This document shows, piece after piece, positions 8,698-15,639 of a DNA stretch of 64,000 nucleotides. Source of the stretch: Palsa-506 sp963836355 (lineage in GTDB: Bacteria; Actinomycetota; Actinomycetes; Streptosporangiales; Streptosporangiaceae); contig CAWIJO010000019.1 of the NCBI GenBank assembly GCA_963836355.1, positions 1 to 64,000 on the forward strand. The letters run 5' to 3'. The first letter of the stretch is position 1. The number at the start of each line of letters is the position of its first letter. The position numbers and the translations under genes were made by a program. The notes under the pieces were generated by a model. That model ran no database searches. It was not told the DNA's origin and was given only the letters and a program-made list of their open reading frames with translations.

Positions 8698-9040
8698 GAT
8701 TGTCCTCCTTGGCCGGTGGCTTTCGTGCAGCCTGCTCGTGCTCATCCCGGTCACGGGCGGAAAACGCCGAAACCAGCACAGACGCAGCCAGCAGGTCAGC
8801 AACCGACCCCAATGTCCCCGCGCCCCAGCCGCCGTTACCTGCGCCGCCACCAGCCGCCCCGCCGTCAGCGTGCTGGCTGGTCCACTCCGCCGGGATCAGC
8901 CGCTTGCTGCCGTCGGGCAGCACCAGCAGCAGCTCCAGCCGCCCGTGCCGGCGCATCCCGCCCAGCACCCGCAGCTCCCGGCCTTCTAGCGGATGACGCG
9001 GGCGCGTGACCACCACCGTGCCCGGCAGCGCGGCGGTCAC
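8543..9040 (-). CDS. DUF5372-like protein of a recombinase element
   Basis: GTG at 9040 overlaps the stop of the upstream ORF (GTGA arrangement). The N-terminal 60 residues, MTAALPGTVVVTRPRHPLEG then ELRVLGGMRRHGRLEL then LPDGSKRLIPAEWTS, look like a small beta-rich DUF5372-type domain often found beside site-specific recombinases and transposases. The tail is glycine-rich, then highly charged (RDRDEHEQAARKPPAKED). The frame stays open to 8543, but from about 8697 codon bias moves to the overlapping 52-residue ORF, so the true end may be earlier or altered. Role unknown; the family name is from memory of its pattern. Confidence 0.5.
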   Translation of the reverse strand: MTAALPGTVVVTRPRHPLEGRELRVLGGMRRHGRLELLLVLPDGSKRLIPAEWTSQHADGGAAGGGAGNGGWGAGTLGSVADLLAASVLVSAFSARDRDEHEQAARKPPAKEDNRAACPAQSAAGPGSGATPGPAGPAPRIAGHGGDHGSGRPDRQGGPAGGDRG

Positions 9041-9447
9041 CTGCCAGCCTCCGCCACCACCTGAACACGGCTGCCGGCCGCACGGCACACCGCCTGCGCG
9101 GCCCGGGCGGCGTTCACCGCGTCCATGCACAAGGTTGCCTCGCGCAGGTCGACCGGGATGCCCTCGGCGATGCTGGCCGCCACCAGCAGCACCTGCCGCT
9201 CCCCGTCCGAGCACGGCAGCACGCCCTGCAACGCCTCCGCCGCCGCGGTGAAGTCGACCGCCGCGACCTGGCGGTCCCGGAACGGCTCCCACTCGACGTC
9301 GACCGCGACCTGCAAGAAATCCTCCCGCTCCAGCCACGTGCGGTGCGAGATCAGCAGCTCAGCGGCCGCCTCGGTGGGCAGCCAGCCCTTCGCCCACGCC
9401 CGGATCGCCTCGGCGAGGTCCTCGATACCGGTAGTAAGGCGGGGATT
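9037..9447 (-). CDS. Unrecognised first gene of recombinase element 1, start codon not found
   Basis: The frame encodes TNPRLTTGIEDLAEAIRAW, then WLPTEAAAELLISHRTWLER, then VEWEPFRDRQVAAVDFTAA and a C-terminal helix-rich part. It looks like genuine protein with strong codon bias, yet no ATG or GTG lies in frame before the element edge; the first start-like codon is TTG at 9315, inside apparently conserved sequence. The natural start may lie across the attachment junction and be present only in the circular form, or may have been lost on insertion. It is the promoter-proximal gene of a four-gene overlapping set ending in the recombinase. No function can be named. Confidence 0.5.
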   Translation of the reverse strand, partial: NPRLTTGIEDLAEAIRAWAKGWLPTEAAAELLISHRTWLEREDFLQVAVDVEWEPFRDRQVAAVDFTAAAEALQGVLPCSDGERQVLLVAASIAEGIPVDLREATLCMDAVNAARAAQAVCRAAGSRVQVVAEAGR

Positions 9448-9449
9448 CG

Positions 9450-9610
9450 TTCGACGAAATCGATCACGTGGCTTTGATGGATCGCCTACGGGCGAGGATC
9501 AAGGATAAGCGTATCTGCGCGCTGGTGAAGGCGTTCCTGAAATCCGGGGTCCTTACCGGCCTCGGAAACCGGGAAGAGACATGGACCGGAACCCCGCAAG
9601 GCGGAATTGC
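9450..9610 (+). pseudogene. Group II intron reverse transcriptase, part 2 of 3
   Basis: This stretch encodes FDEIDHVALMDRLRARIKDK, then ICALVKAFLKSG, then TGTPQGGI, which is the RT region between blocks 3 and 4. It directly continues part 1 (DADLA) and precedes part 3 (ASPLLANI). It is bounded by serine-recombinase element 1 on the left and element 2 on the right. The overlapping minus-strand tail of the second recombinase is host-derived sequence, not a gene that evolved here. Confidence 0.85.
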
Positions 9611-11267
9611 CACGCCCCCAACGCAATAGATAATCCGGGCGATGGTCACCCTCCGTATCAGGTCCGGCGTCGCTGCTGCCGGTGCTGGCGGTGCCTGCGC
9701 GGGCGGGGATGCGGTGCCGGATGGTGATCTTTTCCGGGCCGATGAGGACGTCCTTGACGAGCAGCCGGAGCACGCGCTGGCGGTCTTCGACGGTGGCGGT
9801 GGCGGTGTTGCCGCGCAGCTGGGCCAGGAAGCCTTCCAGGTCATCGGCGAGCTTGAGGTAGGCGCCGCGGTCGGCGGCCTGGGCGTCGAGGGCGTCGAGC
9901 TGGCCGCGCAGGTTCGCCTGGCGGGCGCGCAGGTGCGGCATCTTGGCGCGCAGTTCGTCGATGGTCAGGAGCTGCTCGGAGAAGGCCTCGATCATGGCGG
10001 TGATCGAGGTGGCGGCCTTGGCCAGCTCGAGGTCGAGGCGGTTGCGCTGCCGGGTGGCAGGGTCGGCGGTGCGGGCGGCGTGCAGCCGCTTGCTGATCTC
10101 GGCGCGGATCAGGGCCGGGTCGGTGAGCAGGTGCGTGATGTGGTCCCAGACGACGGTGTCGAGGTAGTCGGCGCGGACCGGCTTGTTGCCGCAGACCCGG
10201 CCGCCTTCGTAGCGGTAGTCATCGCTGCCGAGGCACCGGTAGTAGTAGATCTTGCGGCTGGTGGTGCGGGCGGAGGTGCGGTAGTAGCCGTAGCCGCAGG
10301 CCGAGCAGGCGGCCAGGCCCTGCAGCAGGGACGGGACCTTGGTGTTGCGGGCGGCGTAGCGCTTGTTGTCTTCCAGCCGCTGCCGGACGCGGGCGAAGGT
10401 GACCTGGTCGACGATGGCCGGGACCGGGATCTCCAGCCACTCCTCCCGCGGCCGGTCCACGGTCTTGACCGCCCGCGGCACGGAGCGGCCCTGCAGGCGG
10501 GCGACCCGGTTCAGTCCCGGCGTCCCGCTGGTGGCCATGGTCTTGCCGAACACCGCCGTCCCGGCATAGGCGGGGTTGCGCAGCATCGCCCATACCACGC
10601 TGCGGTCCCAGCGGTGCTTGCCAGTCCGGGTGGGTGCGCCCTGGCTGGTGAGCCAGCGGGCCAGGTCCGCGATGGAGGCGCCGTCGTCGGCGTAGCGGCG
10701 GAACATCTCCGCGACCAGCGCCGCCTCGTGCCCGGTGATCTCGTAGGCAGCCCCGGCCAGGTCGGTCTTGCGGACGTAGCGGTAGCCGAACGGGGCGCCG
10801 GACAGCACGTTCACCGACCCGGTGCGGGCGCGGTGGGCCTTGCCGCGCCGGTACCGCTCGGCCAGCTGCGCCTTCTCGTACTCGGCGAAGATGCCCTGGA
10901 ACTGGACCAGCAGCTGGTCCTCGGGGCTGTCGCCGCGCGGGCCCTTGACGAACTCGGCCCGCACCCCGGCCCGGGCGAACTCCTCCAGCAGCAGCGCCTG
11001 GTAGGCGAACTTGCGGGCGAGGCGGTCCGGGGAATACACCAGCACCACGTCCACGCAGCCTTGGGCGATCAGGTCCCGCAGCGCCTCCAGGGCCGGGCGG
11101 ACCAGCGTCGCCCCGGAGTGCCCCTCATCCTCGAAGACCCACTCCTCGGGGACGTCAAGCCGGGCTTGCGCGGCGTGCTCGCGCAGCGCCGCGGTCTGCG
11201 ACCCGATCGTCTCGTCCTTCTTCTGCCGGGCGCTGGACACCCGGGCGTAGATCGCCGCGCTGGTCAT
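9486..11267 (-). CDS. Serine recombinase of element 2 with a host-supplied C-terminus
   Basis: The 593-residue product opens MTSAAIYARVSSARQK (catalytic serine about residue 11), then has a resolvase core with YSPDRLARKF. A recombinase domain (GAPFGYRYVRKTDL, RNPAYAGTAVFGK) and a zinc ribbon (CSACGYGYYRT ... YYYRCLG ... CGNKPV) follow, then a coiled coil. This is the large serine integrase layout. Codons below position 9611 are antisense to the maturase gene, so the last 40 residues come from the target site. If the element circularises through GC at its ends, the frame crosses the palindrome and gains a 29-residue tail (starting HAPNAIDNF, ending RRVPAK) with a TAG at 11773-11775. Start ATG at 11267 directly precedes the conserved domain. 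Confidence 0.9.
   Translation of the reverse strand: MTSAAIYARVSSARQKKDETIGSQTAALREHAAQARLDVPEEWVFEDEGHSGATLVRPALEALRDLIAQGCVDVVLVYSPDRLARKFAYQALLLEEFARAGVRAEFVKGPRGDSPEDQLLVQFQGIFAEYEKAQLAERYRRGKAHRARTGSVNVLSGAPFGYRYVRKTDLAGAAYEITGHEAALVAEMFRRYADDGASIADLARWLTSQGAPTRTGKHRWDRSVVWAMLRNPAYAGTAVFGKTMATSGTPGLNRVARLQGRSVPRAVKTVDRPREEWLEIPVPAIVDQVTFARVRQRLEDNKRYAARNTKVPSLLQGLAACSACGYGYYRTSARTTSRKIYYYRCLGSDDYRYEGGRVCGNKPVRADYLDTVVWDHITHLLTDPALIRAEISKRLHAARTADPATRQRNRLDLELAKAATSITAMIEAFSEQLLTIDELRAKMPHLRARQANLRGQLDALDAQAADRGAYLKLADDLEGFLAQLRGNTATATVEDRQRVLRLLVKDVLIGPEKITIRHRIPARAGTASTGSSDAGPDTEGDHRPDYLLRWGRGNSALRGSGPCLFPVSEAGKDPGFQERLHQRADTLILDPRP
9610..9633 (+). repeat. Left attachment arm of element 2
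   Basis: Twenty-four bases beginning CCACGCCCCCAACGC and ending ATAGATAA, exactly complementary to 11840-11863. In the integrated state it is one element-derived half-site next to maturase sequence (GGAATTGC). It also encodes part of the recombinase C-terminus on the minus strand. Confidence 0.85.
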
Positions 11268-11400
11268 GCTGCGGCCGTCCTTCCTGGCCGGCCCGCACGA
11301 TACGGGCCTGCCGCTGCGGCACCAATATGGCGTAGGCCGCCGGTCAAATCCGCGGCCCCATGGCGGTCAAAGACGGATTCGGTCCTGACCGGCCGGGCGT

Positions 11401-11745
11401 TCACCTGCGAGGATGGTTTCTGCGGCCCCGGGTGAGAAATTCCTCCAGCGCCTGCGCCACCACGGCGGAGATCGTCCGCCCCGAGCCGCGGGCATGCTCC
11501 CGGACTGCGGCCGCCAGCCGGGCCGGCACCTTGACCGTGAACACCACGGTGGCTTCCGGCACCGGGACCCGGCCCGACGCCGCCGCCTGATCCACATAGC
11601 GGCGGGCCTGCCGCGGCGAGCAGCCGGACCGCGCGGCCAGCACCCGGGCGGCCTCCGCCGGCGGCACGCCCCCCTCGGCCAGCTCCGCGGCCGCGTTGAC
11701 CCGCTCAGCATGCTCGCCGCCGCCAGCGCGGCCATGAACAGCCAT
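11401..11745 (-). CDS. Small HTH plus ribbon-helix-helix protein of element 2
   Basis: The 114-residue protein has a helix-turn-helix-like first half (VNAAAELAEGGVPPAEAARV, then CSPRQARRYVDQA), resembling resolvase or IS481 DNA-binding helices. A ribbon-helix-helix-like second half follows (ATVVFTVKVPARLAAAVREH, then RTISAVVAQALEEFL). Both imply DNA binding. It lies upstream of and co-directional with the recombinase. In the circular form its start would fall 27 bases after the recombinase stop. As the only other gene of the element it is a candidate directionality factor or repressor. ATG 11745 has no strong ribosome site; the sequence TAGTAT just upstream could be a -10 box for a near-leaderless message. 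Confidence 0.7.
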   Translation of the reverse strand: MAVHGRAGGGEHAERVNAAAELAEGGVPPAEAARVLAARSGCSPRQARRYVDQAAASGRVPVPEATVVFTVKVPARLAAAVREHARGSGRTISAVVAQALEEFLTRGRRNHPRR

Positions 11746-11839
11746 GCCATAACCATACTACCGTACATGTCACTACTTGGCCGGGACACGCCGCGGCCGT
11801 TCCAGCCGCCGGTAGCTCAGCGTGACATCAAAGCAGAAG

Positions 11840-11863
11840 TTATCTATTGCGTTGGGGGCGTGG
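11840..11863 (+). repeat. Right attachment arm of element 2
   Basis: Twenty-four bases beginning TTATCTATTGCG and ending GGGGGCGTGG, the perfect inverted copy of 9610-9633. It is followed by C and then maturase sequence TTCACCG. The GC at 11863-11864 matches GC at 9609-9610 and is the candidate crossover dinucleotide. Confidence 0.85.
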
Positions 11864-11864
11864 C

Positions 11865-12625
11865 TTCACCGCTGCTCGCCAATATCGCCTTGTCTGCGCT
11901 GGACGATTATTTCGACCGGCAATGGCAACAGGAGATGGGTACCGGCGGGCAGCGGCGCACGCGCAGACTACACGGCCAGGGCAACTGGAAACTCATCCGC
12001 TATGCGGATGATCTTGTCCTGATGGTGTCGGGCAGCCGGCACCACGCCGAGGCGCTGCGCGAGGAGGTGGCGGCCGTGCTCGCACCGCTGGGGCTGCGGC
12101 TGGCGCCGGAAAAGACCCGCACGGTCCACATCGACGAGGGCTTCGACTTCCTCGGCCAGCACATCCGCAGGATGCGCAAGCGGGGAACGAGCAAGTACTA
12201 CGTCTACACCAAGCCGTCCAGGAAAGCCATCCAGGCGATCAAGGACAAGGTGAAGGCCAGGACGTACAGGTCAACCCGCCACAAGGACCTGAACGAGCTG
12301 ATCACCAGCTTGAACCGGTCACTGGCGGGCTGGGCGAACTACTTCCGGCACGGAGTGTCCAAGGCAACCTTCAGCGCCATCGACGCCTTCACCTGGGCGC
12401 GGCTGATGCGCTGGATACGCGCCAAGCACAAAGGCCGCACCGGGCTCGGGATGAACGAACTCCGCCGAAGGTTCTGTGACCAGGGGTGGAGGTTCGCCTG
12501 GGAAAGGGGTCGTCTTCACCGGCGCATCCAGCGTCGCGGTGACCCGCTACCGCTACCGCGGCAGCGTCATCCCGACCCCATGGACCCCGAAACCGGCAAC
12601 CGCCGAAAGCGGCTGACCAGCGGCT
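11865..12625 (+). pseudogene. Group II intron reverse transcriptase, part 3 of 3
   Basis: This part encodes SPLLANIALSALDDYFDR, the catalytic YADD box at about 12000 (LIRYADDLVLMVSG), FDFLGQHIRRM (RT block 7) and the maturase X domain (LNELITSLNRSLAGWANYF, FSAIDAFTWARLMRW). Near 12505 the homologous frame shifts; the expected ending FTGASSVAVTRYRYRG then IPTPWTPKP is in another frame, ending at TGA about 12615. No C-terminal HNH endonuclease follows, so this is an endonuclease-less maturase. The catalytic residues remain but the ORF is broken by two insertions and several frameshifts. Confidence 0.85.
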
Positions 12626-12635
12626 AAAGCACGCG

Positions 12636-12736
12636 GAGCGCCCGGTGCGGTGAGAGCCGCACGCCGGGTGCGGGAGGGGACTCACGGGAAACGGACCGGC
12701 GGCAACATCGGCACCGCGCCCGTGGGTCTACCTCAC
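12636..12736 (+). ncRNA. Group II intron domains V and VI
   Basis: GAGCGCCCGGTGCGG, loop TGAGA, then GCCGCACGCCGGGTGC (12636-12671) forms the compact hairpin with terminal tetraloop-like turn typical of domain V. The following GC-rich stretch can fold as domain VI; A12730, seven bases from the 3' end in CTACCTCAC, is a plausible branch adenosine. The intron then ends in AC at 12736. This is the only domain V in the locus. Confidence 0.7.
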
Positions 12737-12872
12737 CGACCCCGACGCCCGCTACACCGACCTCGGCAGCGACTTCTACGAAACCCGCATCAACCCCGAA
12801 CGCCGCAGGCGCAACCACATCCGCCAGCTCGAAGCCCTCGGCTACAAAGTCATCCTCGAACGCGCGGCCTGA
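12737..12872 (+). pseudogene. IS110-family transposase, 3' exon part
   Basis: Reading from base 12737 in the frame set by the spliced join gives DPDARYTDLGSDFYETRINP, then HIRQLEALGYKVILERAA and TGA at 12870-12872. This is the characteristic C-terminus of IS110-type transposases and matches the interrupted 5' part ending at 4599. It has no start of its own. Confidence 0.8.
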
Positions 12873-13025
12873 CCCTCCGCGGCCAACCCAGCCCGGCTAA
12901 CTCTCCGATTTTCGGATCAGGCCTAGCGGCAGCACAGGTGAACCCCGCGGCCGCCCAGCGTGGCGCGGTGCCGTCGACCGTTGGTGCCAGGCGTTGGCTG
13001 CTGTCGTTACTGTCACGCCACGCCG

Positions 13026-15164
13026 CTAGCGCTCTGTCGCGGCTAGCTCGGATGCGGGCAGCCTGCCGCTGATGGTGGTGCCGCTCCCGGGCGCAGAGCT
13101 GATGCGGAGGGTGCCGCCAGCGACAGCGAGCCGGTCGGCCATGCCCTGCAGGCCGGTGCCGTGACTGGCCGTCGCGGTGTCGAAGCCGGTCCCGTCGTCG
13201 GCGACGGTGAACTCAAGGTGGCCGCCCGGGCAAGACAGGGCTACGGCTGCCCGGGACGCGCGGGCGTATTTCGCGGTGTTCTGCAGGGCTTCCAGGATGC
13301 AGAAGTACACGGCGGCCTCGGCGTCCCGCGGGTAGCGCCCGATGCCGTCGGCCTCGACCTGGACTGGCAGCGGGGCCCGGCCGGCCTGCGCTCGCAGGGC
13401 TGGCCCAAGGCCCTGGTCGGCCAGCAGCGGCGGGTAGATACCGCGGGCCAGGGCCCGCAGGTCATCGAGTGCCGCGTGCAGCCCGGCCCGCAGCTGGCCG
13501 GTCACCTGCCTGACCTCGGCGGGGTCCCCGGCGGAATCCTCCAGCAGGCTGAGCTGGACCGTCAGCGCGACCAGTTGCTGCTGGGCGCCGTCGTGCAGGT
13601 TGCGCTCGATCCGCTGCCGTTCCTCATCCTGGGCCTTGACCAGCCGCCGCCGTGACGCCCGCAGGTCGTCGATCGTGGCCTGCAGCTCGGCGGTGAGGCG
13701 GACGTTGCGAAGGACAAGCCCAGCTTGCGACGCCAGGTGCGTCAGCAGCTTGTCCTCCGCCGCGGTCACCGGCTCGTTTCGCGGTTTCTGGAGAGTGAGC
13801 GCGCCGAGCAGCTCATCGCCGTGCCGGACCGCTACGGCCCGGGTGGCCAGCTCGAACGTCGGAAGCTCGGCGTCACCGGCCAGCGGGACGGCCGCGGGCG
13901 GAGCGGATCCGCGCGGCCAGATCACCTGCGGGCGCAGCTGCGCCCCGACCCTGACCCAGACCTCCACCCGGACCGCGCCGGTCGCGCCGGCCAGGATCGA
14001 CGCCATCCGGTCCAGTGCCGTGTCGAAGTCCAGCTGCCCCGCCATGTCCTCGGCGAAGTCGGCGAGCACCTGGTAGGGCGTGGCCCGCTGCCCGTAGACG
14101 AGGCGGTTGGCGATGAGCCGGGCCCGCTGGCGTACCGGCTGGAACAGCACCGCGATCGTCACGGCAGCCGCGATCGTGAGCACAGGGCCGCCGGCATAGC
14201 CGGCCAGCGTCCCGATGCCCAACACGATTCCGGCATACACGCCCGTGAGTGCGGCCGAGAGCAGGCCGTACTGAACGGCCCGGTTGATGATGACATCGAT
14301 CTGGTACAGGCCGTGTTTCAGGATCGCGAGCGTGATGATCGCGGGAATCCCGAACAGCGCGATGACCGGTATCACGACGTAGGCGGTGACCGTCACCGGG
14401 TTAGACGCGTCGCCAGTGGCCGCGAGGGCCAGCAGCGCCGCGAGCTGGCTGGCGGCCGCCACGGCCGCCGCCAGCGCGATCCATTTGATCTGCTGCCGCA
14501 CTTCGCGCCCGCCCGAGCGGTAGCGGACCGCCAGGGAGACGAAGGCCGCCGCCAGGATCACGGTGCCCAGCACCGCCAGGCCGTTGAGGGTCCCGATCAG
14601 GACCGTGGAGAGGACCGGTCCCAGTGACCTGATGCCGAGCGGGTTCTCGAACATCATCGACGTATCGCCGGGTGCCGGCAGCGCCACCAGCCTTGGCCGC
14701 ACCACGAACCCGATCATCGTCAGCGCGATGGCCAGCAGGCCCAGTCCCGCGAACGGGCGCCACCCGGGCGACGGCAGGCTCCCGGATGGGAACAGCATCA
14801 GCATGAAGCCGAGCCCGGTGAAGGCCGGGACGAAGCTCCACTCAGCCAGCAGGCCCACCAGCTCCGGGGCCGGGAGAATGCCGGGATGAGTGATGCCCAG
14901 CACCGCATAGGCGGAGGCGAGCGACATGATGGCCAGGCCAGCGCCCTCGCCGAGCAGAAGCCAGCCGATCAGGTTGCCCGCGCGGCGAACGACCAGCGCC
15001 CCGAGCGTGGCGTACAAGACCGCCGCCACCGTGGCCCCCAGGTTCGAAACCGCGTCCTTGGTCACCAGGTCGCCCCACGCCATGACCGTCAGCACCGCCC
15101 CGGCCAGCGATGCCGCCGTGATCAAGAGCCACGCGACGGCGGTCGCACGCCTTGCGCCGGTCAC
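13026..15164 (-). CDS. Membrane sensor histidine kinase, first copy (orphan)
   Basis: The 712-residue protein has about ten predicted membrane helices in its first 330 residues (LVVRRAGNLIGWLLLGEGAG, FMLMLFPSGSLP). A GAF-like cytoplasmic domain covers about 360-490, a HisKA_3 dimerisation helix carries the phospho-histidine in ERQRIERNLHDGAQQQ, and an ATPase domain ends FTVADDGTGFD ... GTGLQGMADRL. This is the NarX/DesK-type kinase class. GTG at 15164 lies 13 bases after the DUF6220-like gene, with AGGGG upstream. No response regulator is adjacent. The kinase at 37242-39380 has identical length and very similar sequence in the opposite orientation. Confidence 0.88.
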   Translation of the reverse strand: MTGARRATAVAWLLITAASLAGAVLTVMAWGDLVTKDAVSNLGATVAAVLYATLGALVVRRAGNLIGWLLLGEGAGLAIMSLASAYAVLGITHPGILPAPELVGLLAEWSFVPAFTGLGFMLMLFPSGSLPSPGWRPFAGLGLLAIALTMIGFVVRPRLVALPAPGDTSMMFENPLGIRSLGPVLSTVLIGTLNGLAVLGTVILAAAFVSLAVRYRSGGREVRQQIKWIALAAAVAAASQLAALLALAATGDASNPVTVTAYVVIPVIALFGIPAIITLAILKHGLYQIDVIINRAVQYGLLSAALTGVYAGIVLGIGTLAGYAGGPVLTIAAAVTIAVLFQPVRQRARLIANRLVYGQRATPYQVLADFAEDMAGQLDFDTALDRMASILAGATGAVRVEVWVRVGAQLRPQVIWPRGSAPPAAVPLAGDAELPTFELATRAVAVRHGDELLGALTLQKPRNEPVTAAEDKLLTHLASQAGLVLRNVRLTAELQATIDDLRASRRRLVKAQDEERQRIERNLHDGAQQQLVALTVQLSLLEDSAGDPAEVRQVTGQLRAGLHAALDDLRALARGIYPPLLADQGLGPALRAQAGRAPLPVQVEADGIGRYPRDAEAAVYFCILEALQNTAKYARASRAAVALSCPGGHLEFTVADDGTGFDTATASHGTGLQGMADRLAVAGGTLRISSAPGSGTTISGRLPASELAATER

Positions 15165-15177
15165 GGCAAGACCCCTA

Positions 15178-15639
15178 TCACTCGCGCTGCCGCGACCGGA
15201 CGTAAAGGTAGCCCGCGATGCCCAGGATGAGCAGCCCGTCGAAGGCGTGCAGGCCGCCATAGACCGCGTGATCGTCGGCGAGCCCGGCGAGCAGGCTCTG
15301 CATCAGCGACGTCAGCACCACCAGCACGGCCGAACCGGTGATCGCGCGGGCCCCCGGCCGGGCGATCACCGCGAGCACCAGGATGAGCACCGCGACGCCG
15401 CCCATCGTGAACCCGACGGCGCGGTGCGGCGCGAAGGCCGTATCCCCCCCGGCGCCGCCCAGCGTCTGGTCCTGCAGGCTGAACACACCCAGGCCTGCCA
15501 GGAAGATCTGGACAACACCCAGCAGCAGGAATCCCAGCAGCAGCCAGTGGTAGCCGCGGAAGGCGATACCGCGCAGCCCACTGAAGCGACTGGCCAGGAC
15601 TTTCTCGTGACCGGCGGTGGCAGGCTCGTTACCTATCAT
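15178..15639 (-). CDS. DUF6220-like four-helix membrane protein, first copy
   Basis: The 153-residue protein begins MIGNEPATAGHEKV and has four hydrophobic helices: YHWLLLGFLLLGVVQIFLAG, VGFTMGGVAVLILVLAVIA, ITGSAVLVVLTSLMQSLLA and YGGLHAFDGLLILGIAGYL. The pattern of conserved His residues (APHRAVG and GLHAFDG) fits DUF6220-type integral membrane proteins of unknown role. ATG 15639 has AGGAG 9 bases upstream. It is directly followed by the histidine kinase, so it may form or tune the sensor. A near-identical protein precedes the second kinase at 36778. Confidence 0.8.
   Translation of the reverse strand: MIGNEPATAGHEKVLASRFSGLRGIAFRGYHWLLLGFLLLGVVQIFLAGLGVFSLQDQTLGGAGGDTAFAPHRAVGFTMGGVAVLILVLAVIARPGARAITGSAVLVVLTSLMQSLLAGLADDHAVYGGLHAFDGLLILGIAGYLYVRSRQRE

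Larger units (their letters stand above)
6282..9449. mobile_element. Serine-recombinase element 1 inserted in the maturase gene
   Basis: The segment interrupts the RT between DADLAG and FDEIDH and carries four minus-strand genes with overlapping starts and stops: an N-terminally open ORF, a DUF5372-like protein, a 52-residue protein and a 739-residue serine recombinase. GGCGG occurs at both junctions (6279-6283 and 9439-9443) in the same RT codon phase, so a crossover there would keep the RT frame open. The exact ends are uncertain by some tens of bases. No long terminal inverted repeats are present, as expected for recombinase-type integration. Confidence 0.7.
9611..11864. mobile_element. 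Serine-recombinase element 2, 2.25 kb, seamless insertion
   Basis: The element lies between GGAATTGC (ends 9610) and TTCACCG (starts 11865). Removing it gives CAA GGC GGA ATT GCT TCA CCG CTG CTC, or QGGIASPLL, the canonical RT motif, so both boundaries are known to the base apart from the shared GC. Each end carries the same 24-base arm in inverted orientation (9610-9633 and 11840-11863). Joining the ends creates a perfect 48-base palindrome. Only two genes are carried: the recombinase and a small HTH/ribbon-helix-helix protein. Confidence 0.85.
4600..12736 (+). mobile_element. Group II intron inserted in the IS110 transposase gene
   Basis: The left boundary is GTGCG at 4600, the group II 5' consensus, followed by the small hairpin GCGCC-ACGA-GGCGC. 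The right boundary is AC at 12735-12736, fitting the AY 3' consensus, downstream of domain V and VI-like sequence. Joining base 4599 to 12737 gives CTG CTC GCC GAC CCC GAC, or LLADPDARY, the expected IS110 reading frame. About 8.1 kb separates the ends because the intron has been enlarged by two serine-recombinase elements in its reverse-transcriptase gene. A second intron-like 5' end lies at 4990. Confidence 0.8.

Noticed and set aside
9642..11435. 597-codon plus-strand open frame opposite the second recombinase
   Set aside because: Same reason: complementary to an evident recombinase and without any recognisable motif.
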